DNA of 64,000 nucleotides. It comes from Methylocystis sp. (GTDB taxonomy: Bacteria > Pseudomonadota > Alphaproteobacteria > Rhizobiales > Beijerinckiaceae). Shown here piece by piece: positions 16,546-24,489 of the stretch. The DNA is taken from assembly GCA_016178015.1 (NCBI GenBank), contig JACOUB010000008.1, positions 1-64,000 on the forward strand. Direction: 5' to 3'. The notes beneath the pieces were generated by a model. It searched no databases, was not told the DNA's origin, and saw only the letters and a program-made list of their open reading frames with translations. The first letter of the stretch is position 1; each line of letters starts with the position of its first letter. The translations under genes and the position numbers were made by a program.

Positions 16546-18351
16546 TCACCCCTCCATCTTCAGCGCCGCGATGAACGCCTCTTGCGGGATCTCCACGCGG
16601 CCGAACTGGCGCATCTTCTTCTTGCCCTCTTTCTGCTTTTCCAGGAGCTTCCTCTTACGGGTCACGTCGCCGCCGTAGCATTTGGCGGTCACGTCCTTGC
16701 GGAAGGCGCGCACCGTCTCGCGGGCGATGATCTTGGCGCCGATCGCCGCCTGGATCGGCACTTGGAACATGTGCGGCGGAATGAGCTCCTTCAGTTTCTC
16801 GCACATCTGGCGGCCGCGCGCTTCGGCGCGTGAGCGATGCACCAGCATCGACAGCGCGTCGACCGGCTCGCTGTTGACCAAAATGCTCATCTTGACGAGA
16901 TCGCCGGCGCGATGATCGGTGAGGTGATAGTCGAAGCTGGCGTAACCTTTCGAGATCGATTTCAGCCGATCGTAGAAATCGAACACCACCTCGTTGAGCG
17001 GCAGGTCGTAGACCGCCATGGCGCGCCTGCCGACGTAGCTGAGATCGGCCTGCGCGCCGCGCCGGTCCTGGCACAGCTTCAAGACGGCGCCCAGGTATTC
17101 GTCGGGCGTCATGATCGTCGCCCGGATCCACGGCTCCTGGATTTCGTCGATCTTCACGGCGTCCGGCATGTCGGCGGGATTGTGCAGTTGGCGCTCTTCG
17201 CCGTTGGTCAGCTTGATCTTGTAGACGACGGAGGGGGCGGTGGCGATGAGATCGAGATCGAACTCGCGACGCAGGCGCTCCTGGATGATTTCGAGATGCA
17301 GCAGTCCGAGGAAGCCGCATCGAAAACCGAAGCCGAGCGCCGCCGAGGATTCCATTTCGTAAGAGAAGCTGGCGTCGTTGAGGCGCAACCTGCCGATCGC
17401 CGCGCGCAAGTTCTCGAAATCGGCGGCGTCGGCCGGGAACAGGCCGCAAAACACCACCGGCTGCGCCGGCTTGAAGCCAGGAAGCGGCGCGGCGCACGGC
17501 TTCTTGTCGTCGGTGATGGTGTCGCCGACGCGCGTATCCGCCACCTGCTTGATCTGCGCGGTGATGTAGCCGATTTCGCCGGGCGTGAGCGTCGCGACGT
17601 CGGTCATCTTGGGACGGAAGACGCCGATCTTGTCGACCTCGTAATGGGCGTCGGCGCCCATCATCTTGATCTTTTGTCCCTTCCGCAAGGTTCCGTCGAT
17701 GACGCGCACCAGCACGACGACGCCGAGATAAGCGTCGTACCAGCTATCGACCAGCATCGCCTTCAAGGGCGCCGTCTCGTCGCCTTGCGGCGGCGGCAAT
17801 CTGGTGACGATCGCCTCCAGCACCTCGCCGACGCCGACGCCCGTTTTGGCTGAAATCAGCACGGCGTCCGACGCGCCGAGGCCGATCACCTCCTCGATCT
17901 GCTCTTTGACGCGATCGGGTTCGGCCGCCGGCAAATCGATCTTGTTGAGGACCGGCACGATCTCATGGCCGGCGTCGAGCGCCTGATAGACATTGGCGAG
18001 CGTCTGCGCCTCGACCCCTTGTGAGGCGTCGACGACGAGCAGCGAGCCCTCGCAGGCCCTGAGCGAGCGCGACACCTCATAGGAGAAATCGACGTGGCCC
18101 GGCGTGTCCATCAGATTGAGGATGTACGTCTCGCCGTCGTTGGCCTGGTATTCCAAGCGCACCGTCTGCGCCTTGATGGTGATGCCGCGTTCGCGCTCGA
18201 TATCCATGGAATCGAGCACCTGCTCGACCATGTCGCGTTCGGACACCGCCCCGGTCGTCTGGATCAGCCGGTCGGCGAGGGTCGATTTGCCGTGGTCGAT
18301 GTGGGCGACGATGGAGAAATTGCGGATATTGGCGATTCTGTGCGTCGTCAT
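16546..18351 (-). CDS. lepA: Elongation factor 4 (LepA)
   Basis: 601 residues from the ATG at 18351. GTPase motifs are intact: AHIDHGKST (G1), RGITIK (G2), DTPGHVDF (G3), NKIDLPA (G4). Domains II, EF-G-like III/V and the LepA-specific C-terminal domain ([20 protein letters not shown]) follow. Ribosome-associated GTPase assisting translation and 30S maturation. The N-terminal extension present upstream in the same frame is not LepA-like and was excluded. Its 3' end is duplicated at 15981-16030. Confidence 0.97.
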   Translation of the reverse strand: MTTHRIANIRNFSIVAHIDHGKSTLADRLIQTTGAVSERDMVEQVLDSMDIERERGITIKAQTVRLEYQANDGETYILNLMDTPGHVDFSYEVSRSLRACEGSLLVVDASQGVEAQTLANVYQALDAGHEIVPVLNKIDLPAAEPDRVKEQIEEVIGLGASDAVLISAKTGVGVGEVLEAIVTRLPPPQGDETAPLKAMLVDSWYDAYLGVVVLVRVIDGTLRKGQKIKMMGADAHYEVDKIGVFRPKMTDVATLTPGEIGYITAQIKQVADTRVGDTITDDKKPCAAPLPGFKPAQPVVFCGLFPADAADFENLRAAIGRLRLNDASFSYEMESSAALGFGFRCGFLGLLHLEIIQERLRREFDLDLIATAPSVVYKIKLTNGEERQLHNPADMPDAVKIDEIQEPWIRATIMTPDEYLGAVLKLCQDRRGAQADLSYVGRRAMAVYDLPLNEVVFDFYDRLKSISKGYASFDYHLTDHRAGDLVKMSILVNSEPVDALSMLVHRSRAEARGRQMCEKLKELIPPHMFQVPIQAAIGAKIIARETVRAFRKDVTAKCYGGDVTRKRKLLEKQKEGKKKMRQFGRVEIPQEAFIAALKMEG

Positions 18352-18555
18352 GGCGCGGGGATAGCAGCGCCCGGCGGGCAAGGAAAGGGCGGATGCGCGT
18401 CCGATTGGCGCGTGAAGCTCGAACGGCTCGAAAAAGGTCAGCTGAAACAACGAGGCGACGTTCGCCATCGGCGCAACCAAAGGGCGCCTCGAAAAGGTCT
18501 CGGTCAAGCAACGGGGCGCGCGCCTCGCGGACGCGCGCCATAATTTGCGGGGTCT

Positions 18556-19566
18556 CTACTCTTTCTTGGTCAGGCGGGCTTCGACTTGCGCCTTGGCGCT
18601 CGCATAAAGTTGGCGCACGCGAGGCGCCGCCCAGGCGTAAGCCTCCTTGAGACGCGGCGCCGCCCAGCGGATTGTTTCTCGCGACGCCGTCGCCGTGAGG
18701 CGTCCGGCGGCGGTCGCGCCGGAAATGGCGCCGTCGAACCAAGGCAGAGCGCGGCTATCGGGCGGAATCGCGGCGCGCGCCTTGCCGACGAGCGCCTTCG
18801 TTGTTTCCGAAATCCGATCGGCGATGATTTCGCCTGCCTGGGGCGGGGCGGCCATCCCCATCTGACGGAGTAGACGCTCGCTCTCAAGGGCCGCTTTCGC
18901 CGCCTTTTGCAAGGCCTCGGCCTTTTCGGCGGCAGCGCGATCGCGCGCCGCCACCGCCGCGTTGACTTGTTGCCGCAGGCTGTCGCGCTCCTGGGCCAAG
19001 GCTTCGGCTCGCGATGCGATTTCGGTTTTTTCCGCGGCATGGCGGTCGCGTTCAGCCGTCACTGTGGCAAGTTGCTGGCCGAGTTTGTCGCGTTCTTGGG
19101 CCAAGGCTTCGGCTCGCGACGCGATCTCGGCTTTTTCCGTGGCGTAGCGATCGCGTTCGGCCGTCACTGTGTTGAGTTGCTTGCCCAGCTTGTCGCGTTC
19201 TTGGGTGAAGGCTTCGGCTCGCGACGCCATTTCCGTTTTTTCCGCGGCGTGGCGATCGCGTTCGGCCGTCACTGTGTTGAGTTGCTTGCCCAGCTTGTCG
19301 CGTTCCTGGGTGAAGGCTTCGGCTCGCGACGCGATCTCGGCTTTTTCCGTGGCGTGACGATCGCGTTCGGCCGTCACTGTGGCAAGTTGCTTGCTCAGCT
19401 TGTCGCGTTCCTGGGCCAAGGCGGCGGCTCGCGACGCGATCTCGGCTTTTTCGGAGGCGTTACGGTCGCGTTCGGCCGTGATCGCCTTCAATTTTTCCTG
19501 CAGCTTGTCTTGCGGCGCGGCGTTTTTCGCGCGGGCGGCGGGGTTTGCAGCGGCGGGGGGCGTCAT
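18556..19566 (-). CDS. Coiled-coil protein with five 35-residue tandem repeats
   Basis: 336 residues. After a short Ala/Pro N-terminus, residues ~25-205 are repeats of the form LATVTAERDRHATEKAEIAS/RAEAFTQERDKLGKQ, 35 residues (five heptads) each, giving one long coiled coil. The C-terminal third (LLRQMGMAAPPQAGEII, then Ala-rich helices with WAAPRLKEAYAWAAPRVRQL) is distinct and basic. No signal peptide or membrane helix. Function unknown; scaffold or cell-pole/cytoskeletal roles are conceivable. DNA repeats have an exact 105-bp period, so copy number may vary between strains. Confidence 0.8.
   Translation of the reverse strand: MTPPAAANPAARAKNAAPQDKLQEKLKAITAERDRNASEKAEIASRAAALAQERDKLSKQLATVTAERDRHATEKAEIASRAEAFTQERDKLGKQLNTVTAERDRHAAEKTEMASRAEAFTQERDKLGKQLNTVTAERDRYATEKAEIASRAEALAQERDKLGQQLATVTAERDRHAAEKTEIASRAEALAQERDSLRQQVNAAVAARDRAAAEKAEALQKAAKAALESERLLRQMGMAAPPQAGEIIADRISETTKALVGKARAAIPPDSRALPWFDGAISGATAAGRLTATASRETIRWAAPRLKEAYAWAAPRVRQLYASAKAQVEARLTKKE
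18990..19500. repeat. 105-bp tandem repeat array inside the coiled-coil gene
   Basis: The marker string ggctcgcgacgcgat recurs with exact 105-bp spacing; unit boundaries begin at 19001, 19106, 19211, 19316 and 19421. Units are 85-95% alike by eye, the two central ones nearly identical. The period is a multiple of three and of the heptad, so gain or loss of units would keep both frame and coil register. Confidence 0.9.
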
Positions 19567-19856
19567 GTCGGACAGGATCGTCTCCTATGATTGGCGGCCT
19601 CGAGAGGCGACAAGAATCGAAGCATAGGCAATTTGCCGAGTCGGCAAAAGCCAAAATTTTCCCAACCCCAAAACCACGCGCAGCGCATCAGCGCGTCGGG
19701 CCGCGTCGATTGCCGCCTTTGCGGCGCGGAAGGCAATGAGATCAGCCAGTTCTCCTCCACCAACGCAATCAGAATGCGCGTTGAGAGCATTTTGATGCGA
19801 GGCGGAGGGCGCAACGCGATTTTTGCCGATCGCCGCACTCGCCGCGACTGCAACGT

Positions 19857-20060
19857 TTACTCGCGTGGGCAGCTGCTCATGCCGAGCATGCTGTAAAGCG
19901 GACAGCTGCCGACGAACGCCGTCACCAGCGGGATGATCCCAATCCAGCCCACCCAATTCCAGCCGGTCTTCGGCATCCCGAGCGGAATGGCGTAGGCGAT
20001 CAGGGTGAGGCCGACGAGGATGCGCAACACGCGATCGATCGTTCCGACATTGTGGGTCAT
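19857..20060 (-). CDS. DUF2892 (YgaP transmembrane-like) small membrane protein
   Basis: 67 residues: MTHNVGTIDRVLRILVGLTL, GMPKTGWNWVGWIGIIPLVT and GSCPLYSMLGMSSC. Two transmembrane helices with the DUF2892 signature N-x-G-x-x-D-R and the C-terminal CPLY. Members often sit next to sulfur-transfer or metal genes; here it is upstream-adjacent to the multicopper-oxidase-like gene on the same strand, though 186 bp apart. Function unknown. Confidence 0.88.
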   Translation of the reverse strand: MTHNVGTIDRVLRILVGLTLIAYAIPLGMPKTGWNWVGWIGIIPLVTAFVGSCPLYSMLGMSSCPRE

Positions 20061-20170
20061 GCTCTCTCTCCTTTGTACATTGACGTAAGTCCATGCTTCC
20101 GGCGCATCTTAAGCATGCGACGAATCTCGTGACGCTTCAATCCGGCGCCTTGTCGCATGCGCCGGTCGGG

Positions 20171-20252
20171 GACGTGACCGCTCGGACCGCGAGCCTTCAG
20201 GCTCGCCTTAGAGCTTGCGAGCCTGAAGGCTCGCGGTCCGAGCGGTCACGTC
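20171..20252. repeat. Perfect 36-bp inverted repeat overlapping the MCO stop codon
   Basis: Arms 20171-20206 and 20217-20252 are exact reverse complements with a 10-base loop. Each arm contains the sub-palindrome GCGAGCC-ttca-GGCTCGC. The stop codon of the MCO-like gene (20246-20248) lies in the right arm. Likely acts as a terminator or mRNA-stabilising hairpin. Other copies: 34504-34574, 34801-34830, 46766-46830. Confidence 0.9.
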
Positions 20253-21616
20253 ACTTCGAACCAGGTGGCGAGGCCGCTTGCCTCATGTTCTAAAATGTCG
20301 TCGTGCAACGCCCATTTGCCGGGATTGTCGGCGACGAATGCGACATGCTTGGTCTTGCCGCCGGGAACGACGACGCCGTTGCGCCAATAAGGCTCCCAGC
20401 CGTCGTCGAGATCATGCAGCAGCCGCACGGCGTGACCATGCACGTGCATGACGATCGCCACGCCGGCGCGATTGTTGAAGCCAAGCGTCACCGGCGTTCC
20501 CCGCTTCACCTGAAACAAGGGCGCCCCGTCATAGGCTCGCGAGGACGCGCCGTTGATCATCCAGCTCTTTGCCGCTGTGGTCGCGGCCGACGCGTCCGGG
20601 CGAGGCGGTTCGATGACGAGATCGATTTTTTTCGACGCCGCGAGTTTGATTTCTGCAGGCAGAAGCAGATTTTGCGGCGCCGAGGCGATTTTGTCCCGCT
20701 CCGGCGCCTTCGCGCCCTTGGTCGTAAAGACCAGGAGGCTGCGGTCGGCTTCGCCCTGGCCGCGCAGGATCATCGAGGCCCGTGCGCCCTCCTGCGCCGG
20801 CGCATCGAACATGATCTCGAAGCGCGCGCCGGGCGCCAAGGGAATCGTGCGCTGCAGCGGCTCGAACGCGTCGCATGGCTGGCTGTCGACGGCGAGGACG
20901 AACGGCTGCACGCCGTCGAAGGAAACGATCATGATGCGCGCATTGGCGAGATTGGCGAGGCGCAGGCGCACGCGCCCGCCCGGCGGGAGATCGTGCGTCG
21001 AAGGCGCCGGCTTGCCGTTCACGGTCACCAGCGCGCCGATGCGTCCCGCGGAAAAGGCTGGCGCGGCGTCGTCGAAGCCGCCTTCGATCTTGCCGTCGGC
21101 GTTCAGCCGCCAATCGTCGAGCACGGTCGCAAGGTCCACATCGGCGGCCGCCGGATGCGGTTCATCGATGATCAGCAAGCCCTTCAAGCCGCGGCCCATG
21201 AGTTCGCTGGTCAGCCCCCACACGGACGGACGGTAGCAGAACAGGCCGGCGTCGCTGGTCTTGCAGCGGTAATCGAACTGCGCCCCCGGCGCGATCGGCG
21301 CCTGGGTGAGCGGGGCGACGCCGTCCATGGCGTTGTCGCCGCGCAGGCCGTGCCAATGGACGCTCATCGGCTTGTCGAGCCGGTTGGCGAGACGCACCGT
21401 CAGTTCGTCGTTTTGTCTTGCGCGCAGGAGCGGTCCCGGCGCGACCCCGTCAAATCCCCAAATGGGGGTCGCCGGCGCAAAATCCGGCAGAAGCCTCAGA
21501 CTCCCTTCGCGCGCTTCGAGCAGGCGCGGGCCGGAGACAGGCTCGGCGCCGGCCGGCGCGAGAGCCAGAGTCGCGGCGGCGGTTAGAAACGTGCGACGGG
21601 AACAGGCGAGCGGCAT
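20246..21616 (-). CDS. Multicopper-oxidase-fold protein lacking several copper ligands
   Basis: 456 residues with a Tat leader (SRRTFLTAAATLALAPAGA). Three cupredoxin domains as in two-/three-domain oxidases. Motif I is normal (HWHG, H87 and H89) and motif III is present (MHVHGHAVRLLHD). However motif II, normally W-Y-H-x-H, reads FCYRPSVW, and motif IV, normally H-C-H-x3-H, reads HDDILEH (438-444), so the type 1 Cys and several type 2/3 His are replaced. An intact oxidase site is therefore unlikely; it could be a non-enzymatic MCO relative like FtsP/SufI, or a partial copper binder. Start at 21616 gives the Tat leader. Confidence 0.88.
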   Translation of the reverse strand: MPLACSRRTFLTAAATLALAPAGAEPVSGPRLLEAREGSLRLLPDFAPATPIWGFDGVAPGPLLRARQNDELTVRLANRLDKPMSVHWHGLRGDNAMDGVAPLTQAPIAPGAQFDYRCKTSDAGLFCYRPSVWGLTSELMGRGLKGLLIIDEPHPAAADVDLATVLDDWRLNADGKIEGGFDDAAPAFSAGRIGALVTVNGKPAPSTHDLPPGGRVRLRLANLANARIMIVSFDGVQPFVLAVDSQPCDAFEPLQRTIPLAPGARFEIMFDAPAQEGARASMILRGQGEADRSLLVFTTKGAKAPERDKIASAPQNLLLPAEIKLAASKKIDLVIEPPRPDASAATTAAKSWMINGASSRAYDGAPLFQVKRGTPVTLGFNNRAGVAIVMHVHGHAVRLLHDLDDGWEPYWRNGVVVPGGKTKHVAFVADNPGKWALHDDILEHEASGLATWFEVT

Positions 21617-21840
21617 GGCGGCGTCCAAATCGTTGCTTGCGCAGCTATGACGGACCAGGCGAGCCCGATCAACTGCGGCGCCGCCCGCCATGGCGTTCGC
21701 TGGGTTGCGTCGGATCGGATCGGCGCGGACGGCGCAACCCAGGGCGCAACTTTTTTCTGCATCCGATGAGCGTCGTGCTATAGAGCGGCGCCCGAACCGG
21801 CATGAAAACTTAATGCGCGGGTCGGCCGGGGCCTCCAGTC

Positions 21841-21925
21841 GCGGGCGTGGCGGAACTGGTAGACGCGCCGGATTTAGGTTCCGGTGATGCAAATCGTGGG
21901 GGTTCGACTCCCTCCGCCCGCACCA
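21841..21925 (+). tRNA. tRNA-Leu (UAG anticodon)
   Basis: Acceptor GCGGGCG pairs with CGCCCGC, followed by encoded CCA. D-loop AACTGGTAGACGC is leucine-like, the anticodon stem encloses TTAG within CCGGATTTAGGTTCCGG, a long variable arm (TGATGCAAATCGTGG) marks a class II tRNA, and the T-arm has GGTTCGACTCC. About 80 bp upstream of tig. Confidence 0.95.
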
Positions 21926-22004
21926 GCCGCCGCCTGTGGGCGGAAAATTCCCGTTTTTTGGCGAGAGGCCCCGGCGCCGTTTAGGTTGTGAGAAAGCGAT
22001 CGAC

Positions 22005-23366
22005 ATGCAGGCAACGCAAACCCTGTCGCAAGGCTTGAAACAGGAGTTCAAGGTGGTTTTGCCGGCCGCCGAGCTCGCGACGAAACTCGAGTCGCAGCTC
22101 GCCGAGCTGCGATCCAAGGCGCATATCAACGGCTTTCGTCCCGGCAAGGCGCCGATTTCGCATCTCAAGCGACTTTATGGCAAGGGCCTCATGGGCGAGG
22201 TTCTGCAGGAGGCCGTCAAACAGGCCAACCGCAAGATCATTGAAGACAATGGCTTGCGCATCGCCCTCGAGCCGCGTTTGGACTTCCCCGGGGGAGCGGA
22301 CGAGATCGGCAAAGCGCTTGAGGCCGAAGGAGATTTTTCCTATTGCGTGACGTTCGAATTGCTGCCGGCCATCGAAATCGGCACTTTCGACGATATTGCG
22401 TTGGAGCGCTTGGTTGCGCCGGTCGGCGAGGACGACGTCGCCCGCGTTATCGCCAATCTCTCCGCGCGGGCGCGTGAGTTCGAGGAGAAGACCGACGAAC
22501 ATGCCAGGGCGGCGACGGGCGATCGCCTCACCCTCGACTTTATCGGCAAGATCGACGGCGTCGCCTTCGAGGGCGGAACCCAAAAAGACGTCGATCTCGT
22601 GCTCGGCTCGGGCGCCTTCTTGCCCGGTTTCGAGGAGCAACTGGAGGGCGCGGCGAAAGGCGAGCAGCGCGTCGTCAAGGCTCGCTTCCCCGCCGACTAT
22701 GCGGTCCCGGCGCTCGGCGGGCGCGACGCGGAATTCGACGTGACCGTCAAGAAAGTGGCCGCGCCCCAGCCTCGGCCGATCGACGACGCCTTCGCCGCGA
22801 AATACGGCTTCAAGTCGGTCGCCGACATGCGGAGCGCCGTGCGCGCCAATGTCGAGGCCGACCACGCCAGGGCGTCGCGCGACAAGCTCAAACGCGCCCT
22901 TCTCGACGTCCTCGATCGTAAATTTTCCTTCGCATTGCCCGAGGGCCTCGTTGAACAGGAGTTCTCGACCATTTGGGAGCAGCGCGAGCGCGAAGCTAAG
23001 GAGCCTGGCGGGACCTTCGCCGACGAGGGCGCGACCGAAGAGGCGGCGCGCGCCGAATATCGCGGCGTCGCCGAGCGCCGGGTGCGGCTCGGTCTGGTTG
23101 TCGCCGAAATCGGCCAGAAAGCCGGCGTGAAGGTCGAGGACGAGGACGTAACCGAGGCCTTGGTCGAGCGCGTGCGGCGCTTCCCTGGCCGGGAAAAAGA
23201 GCTTTGGGAGCACTACCGCAACAACCCGCAGGTTCTCGCCCAGATTCGCGCTCCCCTCTATGAGGAGAGGGTCGTCGATCATATCCTGGCGCAGATCAAG
23301 GTCACAGAAAGGAGCGTCTCGCGCGAGGAACTGTTCGCCGACGGGGAGCCGGGCGCGGCCGGCTGA
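22005..23366 (+). CDS. tig: Trigger factor, ribosome-bound chaperone
   Basis: 453 residues from the ATG at 22005. N-terminal ribosome-binding domain with the signature GFRPGKAP, central FKBP-type PPIase domain (GDRLTLDFIGKIDGVAFEGG, GSGAFLPGFEEQLEGA) and C-terminal helical arms, all complete. Binds nascent chains at the exit tunnel. Located upstream of clpP, the common alphaproteobacterial order tig-clpP. Confidence 0.96.
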   Translation: MQATQTLSQGLKQEFKVVLPAAELATKLESQLAELRSKAHINGFRPGKAPISHLKRLYGKGLMGEVLQEAVKQANRKIIEDNGLRIALEPRLDFPGGADEIGKALEAEGDFSYCVTFELLPAIEIGTFDDIALERLVAPVGEDDVARVIANLSARAREFEEKTDEHARAATGDRLTLDFIGKIDGVAFEGGTQKDVDLVLGSGAFLPGFEEQLEGAAKGEQRVVKARFPADYAVPALGGRDAEFDVTVKKVAAPQPRPIDDAFAAKYGFKSVADMRSAVRANVEADHARASRDKLKRALLDVLDRKFSFALPEGLVEQEFSTIWEQREREAKEPGGTFADEGATEEAARAEYRGVAERRVRLGLVVAEIGQKAGVKVEDEDVTEALVERVRRFPGREKELWEHYRNNPQVLAQIRAPLYEERVVDHILAQIKVTERSVSREELFADGEPGAAG

Positions 23367-23630
23367 GCGCGCGTGCAGGCGAGGGCGATCGTTTTGAGCG
23401 TTGCAAACTTTCTTGGAAAACATCATGTTTTGAAACAAACAGGTAGAGCGAAATCGCGATTCCCTCTAAAGCGGGGTTGCTCGTTGAAGCGTAGCTTGCC
23501 GAAGTTCAAGGTCGGCTCGAAAATGAGACTATGCTTGCGTTAGCGAACTGGCGCGCTCATCGATCGAGCGATTGCGCTCGGCAGGCGAGGGCGGGGGGGC
23601 GGCCGCAAGGTCGAGGAAGGTGCTTGCAAG

Positions 23631-24266
23631 ATGCGTGATCCGATTGACGTCTATAACCAGTATCTGATCCCCCAGGTGATCGAGAATACGAGCCGCGGCG
23701 AACGCGGCTTCGACATCTATTCGCGGCTGTTGCGCGAGCGGATCATCTTTCTGACCGGCCCTGTCGAAGACCACATGGCGTCGGTCATCATCGCGCAACT
23801 TCTGTTCCTCGAGGCGGAAAATCCGAAAAAAGAAATCAATCTCTACATCAATTCGCCGGGCGGCGTCGTCACATCGGGACTTGCCATTTACGATACGATG
23901 CAGTTCATCCGTCCGAAGGTGTCGACGTTGTGCGTCGGACAGGCCGCCTCCATGGGGTCGCTGCTGCTCGCCGCCGGCGACGCGGGCCTGCGCTTCGCCC
24001 TGCCCAACGCCCGCATCATGGTGCATCAGCCCTCCGGCGGCTTCCAGGGCCAGGCCTCCGATATCGTGCGGCACGCCGAAGACATCATGAAGATCAAGGA
24101 GCGGCTGAACGATATCTACGTCCGCCACACAGGTAAGGACTACGAGACGATCGAGAAGACGCTCGACCGCGATCACTTCATGTCGGCCGACGAAGCCCAG
24201 AAGTTTGGCATTGTCGACAGCGTTCAGGAAAAACGCCCCGAGGAAGCGACCGCAACCAAAAGCTGA
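23631..24266 (+). CDS. clpP: ATP-dependent Clp protease proteolytic subunit
   Basis: 211 residues. Catalytic triad segments are visible: [14 protein letters not shown] (Ser), [13 protein letters not shown] (His) and the Asp in the [16 protein letters not shown] region; the handle [12 protein letters not shown] is normal. Peptidase of ClpXP/ClpAP. clpX and lon, which usually follow clpP, are not downstream; a repeat and a carboxylase gene are. Partner clpS-clpA lie at 37 kb. Confidence 0.97.
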   Translation: MRDPIDVYNQYLIPQVIENTSRGERGFDIYSRLLRERIIFLTGPVEDHMASVIIAQLLFLEAENPKKEINLYINSPGGVVTSGLAIYDTMQFIRPKVSTLCVGQAASMGSLLLAAGDAGLRFALPNARIMVHQPSGGFQGQASDIVRHAEDIMKIKERLNDIYVRHTGKDYETIEKTLDRDHFMSADEAQKFGIVDSVQEKRPEEATATKS

Positions 24267-24349
24267 CATCGGCTTGATCCGACGTCGGTTGGAACGGGCG
24301 CGTCGTGCGAAAGTCTAGTGTTGTAATTCTAACGCTTGGTCCCACGAGT

Positions 24350-24447
24350 GTCATTCCCGGCGCCGCGCAGCGGCGACCGCGAATCCAACGAGACGCAAGC
24401 TGTTGCTCTGGATTCTAAGGTCAGGCCTTCGACCTGCCGGGAATGAC
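24350..24447. repeat. Nested inverted-repeat element between clpP and the carboxylase
   Basis: Outer arms GTCATTCCCGG (24350-24360) and CCGGGAATGAC (24437-24447); inner arms GAATCCA (24381-24387) and TGGATTC (24409-24415). The layout matches a common type of dispersed intergenic repeat in Hyphomicrobiales. No open frame inside. Confidence 0.7.
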
Positions 24448-24489
24448 CGAACGGAATCGAATGTTGAAAACGATACACTAGGGCGCGCG

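Noticed and set aside
18970-19500. Possible CRISPR array (regular repeats)
   Set aside because: Period is 105 bp with no unique spacers, and it encodes a coiled coil.
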